Positions 1-6,291 of a stretch of DNA of 7,659 nt are shown piece by piece. Below the pieces are notes generated by a model that had not been told where the DNA came from, ran no database searches, and saw only the letters and a list, made by a program, of their open reading frames with translations. Position 1 is the first letter of the stretch, and each line of letters begins with the position of its first letter. Position numbers and translations under genes: made by a program. The stretch is taken from positions 1 through 7,659 of the forward strand of contig CAZFCK010000225.1 of the NCBI GenBank assembly GCA_964517355.1. The letters are read 5' to 3'. The stretch is from CAZFCK01 sp964517355. Lineage in GTDB: Bacteria; Desulfobacterota; Desulfovibrionia; Desulfovibrionales; Desulfovibrionaceae.

Positions 1-1
1 A

Positions 2-88
2 AAGGTTTCCCCCCGGAAAAACCTAACAAGTCTTTAATCAGTGCTTCCCTAAATTATTTTATGCCCCCCCCCCGGGGGGGGAAACCTT
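2..88. repeat. Long-range inverted repeat enclosing a C10/G8 palindrome
   Basis: Bases 2-14 (AAGGTTTCCCCCC) are the exact reverse complement of 76-88 (GGGGGGAAACCTT), a 13-bp perfect inverted repeat with a 61-base spacer. The spacer ends in ten C followed by eight G (64-81), itself a 16-bp perfect palindrome at 66-81. Bases 4-23 also form an imperfect hairpin (GGTTT ... AAACC). No coding sequence is recognisable. It could be a structured 3' region, a repetitive extragenic element or partly a sequencing/assembly artefact, because long homopolymer palindromes are error prone. Confidence 0.6.
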
Positions 89-91
89 CTC

Positions 92-140
92 CAAAAACTT
101 CAACCCTTGGGCGCGGTCGTATCGCGCCTTAGGGTTGAAG
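92..140 (-). terminator. Intrinsic terminator downstream of the DUF169 gene
   Basis: On the minus strand, CTTCAACCCT (140-131) pairs perfectly with AGGGTTGAAG (107-98). After one mismatch and a G-T wobble, a further 6-bp GC-rich stem (110-115 with 123-128) closes a short loop. The stem is followed directly by TTTTTGG on the minus strand (97-91). Stem plus U-run is the classic rho-independent arrangement. It lies about 180 bases beyond the stop codon of the DUF169 gene on the same strand, so it most likely ends that transcript. Confidence 0.6.
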
Positions 141-151
141 ATCGCAGCGCT

Positions 152-180
152 GGTTTTCCCCGGGAAAAACATGTTTTTTT
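152..180 (+). repeat. Palindrome followed by a T7 run, related to the motif at base 4
   Basis: Bases 153-170 are an 18-bp palindrome with one mismatched pair (GTTTTCCCCGGGAAAAAC). A second perfect palindrome, AAAAACATGTTTTT, overlaps it at 165-178, and the T run continues to 180. On the plus strand this resembles a stem plus U-tract terminator, but no plus-strand gene is visible upstream. Bases 152-171 match 4-23 at 17 of 20 positions, so this appears to be a second copy of the same palindromic motif. Confidence 0.45.
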
Positions 181-322
181 ATCACTCGATGGTCCGCACG
201 CATCTCCAAAACGTTGTGACCAGCATAATGTGTACGTATGTTGACAATGAAAAAAACGATAACCGCGGGTCCAGGTGGTGCGTCTTTTCCAAAGGCGAAA
301 CGGGGCAGTTTGGGAGATGGAG

Positions 323-1168
323 CTACTCTTCCTCCCCCCAGGCCTTGGCGCTGCGGGCCACTTTTTTGCGCACGTTTTTCCAGTCGGTCTCGTGGGTGAA
401 CATGGATTCCGGCAGGGCGGCCAGCATTTTTTCATAGAGGCTCAAGGGAACCGTGAAGGTCAATTCGTCGGCTTTCATGAATTTCCTGGCGGAGGGATCG
501 AACCCGCCGATGACGGCTTTCTCCAACCCCTGTTCCTTGTAATAGAGCGGCCAGGAGAGCATGTTGGTGCAGCCCGCGCCAAAGGGGGAGACCACGCATT
601 CCATGTCTCCCGTGGTGAAGACCGCCTGGGTGAAGAGACCGCACAGCACCTCGGGGCGGGCGAAAAAGATGACGAACTCCGGCTGTTCCCCGCCGGTGAA
701 CAGGGACAGGGGCTTGAAGATGCAATACTTGGCCGGGGCTTCACGGGGGTTCACCTTGAGCATGAATGCGCGCATGGCGTCGGGGTTCGGCATGTACCGT
801 TCACCGTGCAGAGGCGTGCCTTCGAACCCCGTGGACACGTAATGTTCGATGAACCTGAGGTGGGGTTTCATCATTGAGCAATAGTACACGCCCCCGGGGC
901 ATCCGTATTCCTCCGTGGAAATGAAGGCCGCGCCGCGTCTTTTCCTGGCCAGCCAGACACTGCCCATGACACAGGTGAAAGTTTTCATGACCTCCCGCAT
1001 GTCCAGCTCCCCCCGGTCCTCCATCTCGCGCGAGATGGGTGTTCCCACTTTCGGGCCGAAAGCGTTTTCCGGCTTTATGTCGGAGTAGTGAACGCCGAAG
1101 GGTTCTTCGCTCAATCCAAGATACCCCATGAAGATAGCGGTGCCGTCGAGTATCGGTTTCATCGTCAT
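323..1168 (-). CDS. DUF169 family protein
   Basis: This 281-residue protein is recognised as a DUF169 (COG2043) member by overall pattern. It shows a Cys-rich middle and a C-terminal half with a glycine/cysteine stretch (SPFGAGC, about 195-200), an aromatic patch and the closing MKADELTFTVP segment (231-241). Length is normal for the family, and the biochemical role of the family is not established. Seven cysteines (66, 90, 97, 149, 176, 191, 200) could be redox or metal related, but this is inference. No signal peptide or membrane segment is apparent, so it is probably cytoplasmic. The ATG start at 1168 is supported by AAGGAG six bases upstream on the minus strand. A second in-frame ATG lies two codons on. 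The gene is transcribed divergently from the LysR regulator, which makes it a likely regulatory target. Confidence 0.85.
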   Translation of the reverse strand: MTMKPILDGTAIFMGYLGLSEEPFGVHYSDIKPENAFGPKVGTPISREMEDRGELDMREVMKTFTCVMGSVWLARKRRGAAFISTEEYGCPGGVYYCSMMKPHLRFIEHYVSTGFEGTPLHGERYMPNPDAMRAFMLKVNPREAPAKYCIFKPLSLFTGGEQPEFVIFFARPEVLCGLFTQAVFTTGDMECVVSPFGAGCTNMLSWPLYYKEQGLEKAVIGGFDPSARKFMKADELTFTVPLSLYEKMLAALPESMFTHETDWKNVRKKVARSAKAWGEEE

Positions 1169-1208
1169 GTCTTTCTCCTTTGGCTTGCGTCAATTTTTAC
1201 TGCCGGGC

Positions 1209-1233
1209 GGGCATGTTGCTATTTGGCATGCCC
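1209..1233. promoter_or_regulatory. Candidate LysR operator between divergent genes
   Basis: GGGCATG (1209-1215) and its exact reverse complement CATGCCC (1227-1233) are separated by 11 bases. LysR-type regulators typically bind dyads built around T-N11-A in the gap between their own gene and a divergent target. The symmetry and position fit, although the bases bounding the 11-bp spacer are G and C rather than T and A. I cannot assign -10 and -35 boxes for either gene with confidence. Confidence 0.4.
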
Positions 1234-1300
1234 TTTCATATCATGCTCATGGACAAGATAAATACCGCATGTAGAAAACTCTTTTCCCTTATTGGGCATA

Positions 1301-2185
1301 ATGATGCAGGATTTTTTCAACGACGTGCCGCTGCTGGTGGAGGTGGCAAGGCGGAAGAGCTTTTCCAAGGCGGCGGAGATACTTGGTATCGGCGTATCGA
1401 CCCTGTCCAGGCGTATCAAGCTGCTGGAAAAGCGGATGGGAGTTCTGCTCTTCTACCGGGATACCCGCAACGTCGAACTCACGGACAGCGGCGCGTATCT
1501 GCTGGATCGGTGCGGCTTTGTCCTTGAAGAGGTGCAGAAGGCCTATGACTCCGTGGTCATGAACATGCAGAAGCCGTCCGGGCTTATTCGCATCTGCATG
1601 TTTTTGGATCTGTACGACGGGCTGTTCAAAAAAGTGCTGCTGGATTTCGCCGCCAAGTGGCCGGATATCCAAATGGAGCTGACCTTCATGGAGCATCCCG
1701 TGGACATGCGCACGGACCCTTTTGACGTGGCCTTTTTTACCGGGCCGTCCATCGCCCCGGCGTTGATCGCCAGGAAGTTGTTGACTGTTGAGCCTTTTCT
1801 TTATGCCGCGCCCAAGCTGCTTGAGCGCTATCCCCTGCCCGGGGAGCCCTCCGACCTTCACAGTCTGCCATGCATCGTGCTTCAGCGCTACGGGCGGCGA
1901 TGGCCCATGCACAACGGCAACCGGCAGGTGACAGTGGAAGTGACACCTCAGTACAGCTTCAGCTCAGTGGAGATGTGCCGTGATTTTCTCCTGGCAGGGC
2001 ATGGTGTCGCCATGCTCCGCAGGGAGCGGGCCGAGCCGGATGAGAAGGCGGGGCGTCTGGTACGATTGCTCCCGGACTGGAGCGGGGGGTTCGTGCACGA
2101 CGTGAATCTCGTGATGGGCTCCAGCCAGCTTCCACAGAGAGTCCGGCTGTTCGTGGATTATGTGTTGTCCCATTTTTCCTCGTGA
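1301..2185 (+). CDS. LysR-family transcriptional regulator
   Basis: The N-terminal winged helix-turn-helix is clear: SFSKAAEILGIGVSTLSRRI, then KLLEKRMGVLLFYRDTRNVELTDSG in pieces (about residues 18-70), the canonical LTTR recognition helix, wing and linker. The rest (about 90-290) fits the periplasmic-binding-protein-like effector domain and ends near the usual ~300-residue length. The protein is 294 residues from ATG 1301. ATG 1304 is equally possible, and an in-frame TTG at 1292 would add three residues. No start has a strong Shine-Dalgarno sequence. It is transcribed away from the DUF169 gene and towards the end of the transporter operon. It likely controls its own promoter and the DUF169 gene, and possibly the operon. 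The effector is unknown. Confidence 0.92.
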   Translation: MMQDFFNDVPLLVEVARRKSFSKAAEILGIGVSTLSRRIKLLEKRMGVLLFYRDTRNVELTDSGAYLLDRCGFVLEEVQKAYDSVVMNMQKPSGLIRICMFLDLYDGLFKKVLLDFAAKWPDIQMELTFMEHPVDMRTDPFDVAFFTGPSIAPALIARKLLTVEPFLYAAPKLLERYPLPGEPSDLHSLPCIVLQRYGRRWPMHNGNRQVTVEVTPQYSFSSVEMCRDFLLAGHGVAMLRRERAEPDEKAGRLVRLLPDWSGGFVHDVNLVMGSSQLPQRVRLFVDYVLSHFSS

Positions 2186-2197
2186 CTACCAGGCCTG

Positions 2198-2241
2198 TTG
2201 GGGCTCCGCCCCAAACTCCACCAGGGGGGAGCGCCCCCTGG
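2198..2241. repeat. Pair of GC-rich intergenic hairpins
   Basis: TTGGGGC (2198-2204) pairs with GCCCCAA (2208-2214) across a three-base loop. CCAGGGGG (2221-2228) pairs with CCCCCTGG (2234-2241) across five bases. They begin 12 bases after the regulator's stop codon and lie between convergent genes. I recall this double-hairpin style as common between genes in Desulfovibrio genomes, which is recollection rather than a search result. It lacks a U-run, so it is more likely a repeated extragenic element or processing site than a simple intrinsic terminator. Confidence 0.55.
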
Positions 2242-2311
2242 ACCCGCGAATATCATGTGTGGAAATGTAACTATGCAAACAAATTGTACAAAATAAAAGG
2301 TGTTGGAGATT

Positions 2312-2341
2312 CTTAAGAACCTTTAACAAAAGGTTCTCAAG
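2312..2341. terminator. Hairpin between convergent genes, possible bidirectional terminator
   Basis: AGAACCTTT (2316-2324) and AAAGGTTCT (2329-2337) form a perfect 9-bp stem with the loop AACA. After one mismatched pair it extends by three further pairs (2312-2314 with 2339-2341). It sits 21 bases beyond the stop codon of the minus-strand oxidoreductase gene and about 125 bases beyond the plus-strand regulator gene. Placement fits a terminator serving either gene, but there is no clear T-run on either side, so termination is inferred. Confidence 0.4.
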
Positions 2342-2362
2342 CCGCTGGAGGCATTCCCGTCT

Positions 2363-4429
2363 TCAGGGCAGTGGCCGGACTTCACAGGCGAAAAGCCTAT
2401 GCGGAGTCCCCCCTGAAACGGCGTCCAGGAATTCATCGTTCACAAGATCATTGACGCAGGCTTTATTGTCGGTGGGGTTGCCCCATCCGAAATCAATCCA
2501 GACCACACCGGCGGCCGTGTCCCGAGTCAGCTTGGCTTTTACATGGATGCGGCCGCTGGGAGACTGGACTTCCACGGCTGCGCCTTCGCGTATGCCTCGT
2601 TTGCCGGCATCCTCCGGGTGCAGATAAACAAGGGGTTCGGGATAGGGTTTGGTTGCGCGCGGTAAATTTTTAAAGCGGGTATGCACGAACTGATGCGGTC
2701 TTCGGCTGGACCCCAGCAAGGGAAACGCGGCGCCCACCAGGTCTCCCGGCGCCAGCGGCTCACCAGCCGGAAGATGGTAGTCCGGCAATGGCGGCAGCCC
2801 CAGATTTTCAAACCAGTGGGAATAAAATTCCAGTTTCCCGGTGGGGGTGTTGAACTTCTGTGTTTCATATTTCCGGTACTGGATTTGCGGGCTTACAAAC
2901 GCGATCTGCTCGGCGGCCAGGCGGTCAAAGCTCATACCGCTGGGTTTGACCATGAAATTGATCCAGGAGGCGTCGTCGCGAAACGGATAGTCCTGTTCCA
3001 GCCCCATTTTTTGGGCCAGGGCGTATTCCATCTCGAACACGGACCGGGCTTCGCCGACAGGTTCGGCCACTGGGCGGGCCAGCGCCAGGAATGCGCCTTT
3101 GGTACTGGAATACCCCCTGTAGCCGTAGGCTTCAAAATCGGTCGTGCAGGGCAGTATCAAATCAGCCAGCTCGGTGGTTGCCGTGGGAAAAATATCGCAG
3201 ACCATCAAAAAATCCAGTTTGTCCAGGGCTTGCCGGTTCCGCGCGGGGTTGCCCTGCGTTATGACCGGATTGCCGTGATGGACGATCATGGCCCGGTGCT
3301 TCTCAGCTTCCCCGTTAAGCAGGGCGTCCTTGATCATGGGAAAGGGAACATGGACAGGCGCGGGAAACCGGTCGTAGCCGATGCGCGCGGTTTTGTCCGC
3401 CTGACGGGTCGGCAGTACCGGCGGATGGGGAAAGGGCATCAGCACGTTTCCTCCCGGCGCGTCCCAGTTCCCGGTCAATCCGGTGAGGATGGCGATGGTG
3501 CGCACGGTCTGCACGCCATTGGCGTACATGTCCAGGCCATTGCCCTCGTAGATGGCGGCCGGTCCGGCGGTCGCGTAGGTGCGGGCCAGGGCCTCGATGT
3601 CCCTGGCCGGAACCCCGGTGTACGGTTCCGCCCACGCAGGGGTGAAGGCCAGCACCCGATCGGCGAGGGCTTCGAACCCGGTGGTGTAGGTCGCCACAAA
3701 ATCCTTGTTGTAAAGCCCTTCCTTGATGATGACGTGAATCATGGCCAAGCCCAGGGCGTTGTCGCCCCCGGGCTTGACCTGAATCCACTGGTCCGCCTGT
3801 TTGGCGGTTTTGCTGTAATACGGGTCGATGCAGATAATTCGGACGTGCCGGGCTTTGAGACGCGGCAGAATATTGTCCATGCCGTCGAAGGCCGAATAGG
3901 CGGCGTAACGTTCGATCTCCACGGGGTTGCTGCCCCAGAAGAGGACCAATTGCGTATTTTCATAATCGGGTTCTGGCCTGATGGCTCCTGTCACCGATTT
4001 ATAGGCGAGCATACGGGGCGCCATACAGATGTTGCCGACACTGGTGAGGTTGGGGGACCCATAGGCGCCCATGAATTCCAGGAATCCGTCACGGCTGTTG
4101 TAAGAAACCGGCGCCCCGGTGTAGCGCACCAGGCTGAGCGGTCCGTGGCTGTGTCTGATCTCCCCCAGCCGGTCGGCGGCAATGGCCAACGCCTCATCCC
4201 AGGAAACGCGCTTGAATCCTCCGGAGGTCTTGAGCAGAGGATGGGCGAGCCGGTCCGGTGAACGTTGCATCTCCACATTGGCCATTACTTTGGAACAACA
4301 GTGCCCACGGTTGATGGGATGGTCAGGATCACCTTTGACGCTTATTTCGCCGTTGGCATTTCTGGTCGCGACCACGCCGCAATTGTTGTGGCAGATCTGG
4401 CAGAGCGTTCTTATTGTCTCGGATTTCAT
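2363..4429 (-). CDS. Cytoplasmic molybdopterin (Mo/W-bisMGD) oxidoreductase, DMSO reductase family
   Basis: The N-terminus carries the [4Fe-4S] motif CQICHNNC, with a fourth cysteine in CCSK; from ATG 4429 these are Cys10, Cys13, Cys17 and Cys45, and the usual lysine follows at 47. Cys135 in SVGNICMAPR is at the position of the metal-ligand Cys/Sec. Downstream are WGSNPVE (about 165-171), KPGGDNALGLAM (219-230), EGNGLD (295-300), GLTGNWDAPGGN (317-328), HHGNPV (384-389), and a MopB C-terminal domain ending SGGTPHRLFACEV. At 688 residues it matches acetylene hydratase-like and thiosulfate reductase-like catalytic subunits, which I cannot separate by eye. The residue after the metal Cys is Met, as in Nap/Nas nitrate reductases, whereas formate dehydrogenases have His. 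A GTG at 4447 adds six residues, but ATG 4429 follows purine-rich AAGAGAAGGG. There is no Tat signal. It is last in the transporter operon, without partner subunits. Confidence 0.9.
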   Translation of the reverse strand: MKSETIRTLCQICHNNCGVVATRNANGEISVKGDPDHPINRGHCCSKVMANVEMQRSPDRLAHPLLKTSGGFKRVSWDEALAIAADRLGEIRHSHGPLSLVRYTGAPVSYNSRDGFLEFMGAYGSPNLTSVGNICMAPRMLAYKSVTGAIRPEPDYENTQLVLFWGSNPVEIERYAAYSAFDGMDNILPRLKARHVRIICIDPYYSKTAKQADQWIQVKPGGDNALGLAMIHVIIKEGLYNKDFVATYTTGFEALADRVLAFTPAWAEPYTGVPARDIEALARTYATAGPAAIYEGNGLDMYANGVQTVRTIAILTGLTGNWDAPGGNVLMPFPHPPVLPTRQADKTARIGYDRFPAPVHVPFPMIKDALLNGEAEKHRAMIVHHGNPVITQGNPARNRQALDKLDFLMVCDIFPTATTELADLILPCTTDFEAYGYRGYSSTKGAFLALARPVAEPVGEARSVFEMEYALAQKMGLEQDYPFRDDASWINFMVKPSGMSFDRLAAEQIAFVSPQIQYRKYETQKFNTPTGKLEFYSHWFENLGLPPLPDYHLPAGEPLAPGDLVGAAFPLLGSSRRPHQFVHTRFKNLPRATKPYPEPLVYLHPEDAGKRGIREGAAVEVQSPSGRIHVKAKLTRDTAAGVVWIDFGWGNPTDNKACVNDLVNDEFLDAVSGGTPHRLFACEVRPLP

Positions 4430-4471
4430 AACCCTTCTCTTGTTCACGGACCGGCGGCATCGGTAAGTGGT

Positions 4472-5467
4472 TTATTTGGTCTGTTCGAGGGCCTTTTGCA
4501 GAAACGTCTGGTCAACCACCTGATCCATGGGGATGGGCTCTTTGATCAGCTCCACGTCCATGGAAATCTTTTCAATGGCTTTATGACCTTCAGGCGTGAT
4601 GATTCCGTCGTGGCTGAAGCTCTTGCGGATGTCGGAGATAACGGCTGGGTCTTGCGGGCCGAGCAGATAGGGTGCGACCAGTTCGGTGATTTCGACGCTG
4701 TCGTGCGTCTCTTCCCATTTCATGGCCCGCACCAAGGCGTTGATGAAATGCTGTACGATCTCGGGATTGGCCTGGATATAATCCGCCGTGGCCATGACCA
4801 CTTTCTGCGGATATGTATCGGTGCCCAGGATCTCGCGGTGTTGTTTGGGGTCGTTCATATCAACGAGTACAGTGGCGCCCCTGGACACCAGTTCGGCTTT
4901 GATCTGGCCGCTGCCAAAAGTGGCGTCTATGGCCTTGTTCTCATAGGAAGGCACAGTGGCCGATCCGGGCAGGGTGGCGAAGATGACGTCTTTTTCCGGA
5001 TCAAGGCCGTAATGGATCAAAATGGCGGAGACAAAGGCCCTGGGACCAGAACCCGGCATTTTGGCGGAGATGGTTTTGCCTTTGAGGTCCTCCACGCTTT
5101 TGATCTCCGGACGGGCCAGAATCGCCCAGGGATGCGTGGACGTGGTGGTGATGAGATTCTTCAGTACGCGGCCTTTTTCGTACATTTTCAGGGCCTGGTC
5201 GTAGCTGGTCAGGGTAAACTGGACTTCACCCGCCAGCATGGCGGCCACGGACAACGGGCTCGACTTGAAATTGACGAATTCCACCTCCAGGCCCTCGTCT
5301 GCAAAATATCCCAATTTATCGGCCAGATAGATCGGAATTCCATAATTATCCTGACCCGGCTGGGCCAATTTGATTTTTACAGTGTTGTCGGCGGCTTGAA
5401 CCATAATCCCGCCCTGAACCAGGAAAAGGGCGATGCAAAGCAGGAAAACGGCCACTAACTTGTTCAT
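4472..5467 (-). CDS. ABC transporter periplasmic substrate-binding protein, TauA/SsuA/NMT1-like
   Basis: The 331-residue precursor starts with a Sec signal peptide: a lysine at position 3, a hydrophobic core (about 4-18) and a probable cleavage site after VQA (about residue 26). There is no lipobox. The mature part has the family pattern: LAQPGQDNYGIPIYLADKLGYFADEGLEVEF (read in parts, about 34-64), then the VEDLKGKTISAKMPGSG hinge segment (about 126-142) and IDATFGSG in the second lobe. Length fits taurine, alkanesulfonate or thiamine-precursor binders and is shorter than NrtA-type nitrate binders. ATG 5467 is chosen because GAGGAG lies nine bases upstream and the signal peptide begins there. 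A longer frame to 5548 would run back into the permease gene. It delivers solute to the permease encoded just upstream. The ligand is unknown. Confidence 0.9.
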   Translation of the reverse strand: MNKLVAVFLLCIALFLVQGGIMVQAADNTVKIKLAQPGQDNYGIPIYLADKLGYFADEGLEVEFVNFKSSPLSVAAMLAGEVQFTLTSYDQALKMYEKGRVLKNLITTTSTHPWAILARPEIKSVEDLKGKTISAKMPGSGPRAFVSAILIHYGLDPEKDVIFATLPGSATVPSYENKAIDATFGSGQIKAELVSRGATVLVDMNDPKQHREILGTDTYPQKVVMATADYIQANPEIVQHFINALVRAMKWEETHDSVEITELVAPYLLGPQDPAVISDIRKSFSHDGIITPEGHKAIEKISMDVELIKEPIPMDQVVDQTFLQKALEQTK

Positions 5468-5476
5468 TTTTGATAA

Positions 5477-5482
5477 CTCCTC
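5477..5482 (-). promoter_or_regulatory. Shine-Dalgarno of the binding-protein gene
   Basis: GAGGAG on the minus strand, nine bases ahead of ATG 5467, lies in the 20-base gap after the permease stop codon. It is the strongest ribosome binding site in the operon, which fits the usual need for more binding protein than membrane components. It decides the start in favour of 5467 over the upstream in-frame codon at 5548. Confidence 0.7.
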
Positions 5483-5487
5483 TGATG

Positions 5488-6291
5488 TTATGTATGTTCT
5501 GTGGCAGGACGCCATTTGAGCAGGCGGAGCTCCAAGAATCCAAGACAAGCGTTGAGTAGGGCCATTAACGCCATGAGAACGATGATGCAGGTGAATACCC
5601 GGGGGATGTCGTACATGGACCCGGCGAATTCAACCATCCAGCCCAGTCCTGCGCTGGCGCCGATGTATTCGCCTACCACGGCGCCCAGCAGTGCCGCGCC
5701 CAGACCGGCTTTGATGCCTGCCATGAGCCAGGGCACTGCGGAGGGCAGGACCACTTTGAGGGTGACCTGGCGGGTGCTGCCCCCCATCAGCCGGACCGCG
5801 TTGACCAAGGCCTGGTCCACATTTTTAAATCCGGCGTAGGCATTGAAAAAAACCAGAAAAAACACCATCAGCGCGGCCAGAAATATTTTGGATTGCATTC
5901 CCAGCCCGAACCACAAAATGAATATCGGCCCCAAGGCCAGTTTGGGGATGCCGTAAAAAGCCATGATGATGGGGTCCAGAATCCGGGCCGTCAGGTCGAG
6001 TTTGCCTAAGACATAGGCTGCCAATATGCCGGTCACGGTTCCCAACACCAGGCCGGCCAGCGCCTCCCCCAAGGTGATTTTGATATGGGGCAGAATATCA
6101 CCGCTGGCAAAGGCCTCTTTTATATCGAGGGCAATGGCCGTGGGCTGGCCGAAAAAAAAGGTGTCGATCAGCTGAAAACGAGCCAGCAACTCCCAGATGC
6201 CAAGTATGGACAGGATTAAGACGCACCGGAGAATCAACGCTACCCGGGCCTGGGACTTCCGCGTCCTGTGATCAGCCACAGACCGCTCCAT
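5488..6291 (-). CDS. ABC transporter permease, SsuC/TauC-like
   Basis: This 267-residue inner-membrane protein has about six hydrophobic segments (roughly 18-38, 74-96, 104-128, 134-154, 186-210, 231-254). The cytoplasmic EAA-type loop reads AVRLMGGSTRQVTLKVVLP (165-183), with the conserved glycine and the terminal LP that dock the ATPase. Length and layout match the BPD_transp_1 permeases of sulfonate, taurine and nitrate importers. The ATG at 6291 lies within the last codons of the ATPase gene (20-base overlap), and no strong Shine-Dalgarno is present, which suggests translational coupling. The binding-protein gene follows after 20 bases. It forms the membrane channel of the importer, probably as a homodimer because only one permease gene is present. 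Confidence 0.93.
   Translation of the reverse strand: MERSVADHRTRKSQARVALILRCVLILSILGIWELLARFQLIDTFFFGQPTAIALDIKEAFASGDILPHIKITLGEALAGLVLGTVTGILAAYVLGKLDLTARILDPIIMAFYGIPKLALGPIFILWFGLGMQSKIFLAALMVFFLVFFNAYAGFKNVDQALVNAVRLMGGSTRQVTLKVVLPSAVPWLMAGIKAGLGAALLGAVVGEYIGASAGLGWMVEFAGSMYDIPRVFTCIIVLMALMALLNACLGFLELRLLKWRPATEHT

Noticed and set aside
241..246. TTGACA, a perfect -35 hexamer on the plus strand
   Set aside because: No acceptable -10 is found 16-18 bases downstream (the sequence there is GC-rich), and no plus-strand gene follows.
275..877. 200-codon plus-strand frame overlapping the DUF169 gene
   Set aside because: It is antisense to a protein with a recognised family pattern and a good ribosome binding site. 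No domain is visible in the plus-strand product.
1292..1300. TTG 1292 as the LysR start
   Set aside because: It adds only three residues and has no ribosome binding site. Two ATG codons at 1301 and 1304 match the usual LTTR N-terminus better.
2681..4261. 526-codon open frame on the plus strand
   Set aside because: It lies entirely antisense to the molybdopterin enzyme gene. Its translation is rich in Gly, Arg and His with no recognisable domain, typical of a GC-rich shadow frame.
2363..4429. Assigning the enzyme as acetylene hydratase
   Set aside because: The overall class and metal-site context fit, but the catalytic Asp after the second cluster Cys is replaced by His and the residue after the metal Cys is Met rather than Ile. 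Only a family-level name is supportable.
4430..4447. Twin-arginine export signal suggested by RR near the GTG start of the oxidoreductase
   Set aside because: There is no hydrophobic stretch after the arginines, the Fe-S motif begins immediately, and the preferred ATG start excludes the arginines.
4265..5458. 397-codon open frame on the plus strand
   Set aside because: It is antisense to the binding-protein gene, whose signal peptide, ribosome binding site and family motifs are clear. The plus-strand product resembles no protein family.
5400..5467. Lipoprotein signal in the binding protein (Cys at residue 11)
   Set aside because: The Cys sits inside the hydrophobic core (FLLC) without an L-[AS]-[GA]-C lipobox. 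A VQA signal peptidase I site follows later.
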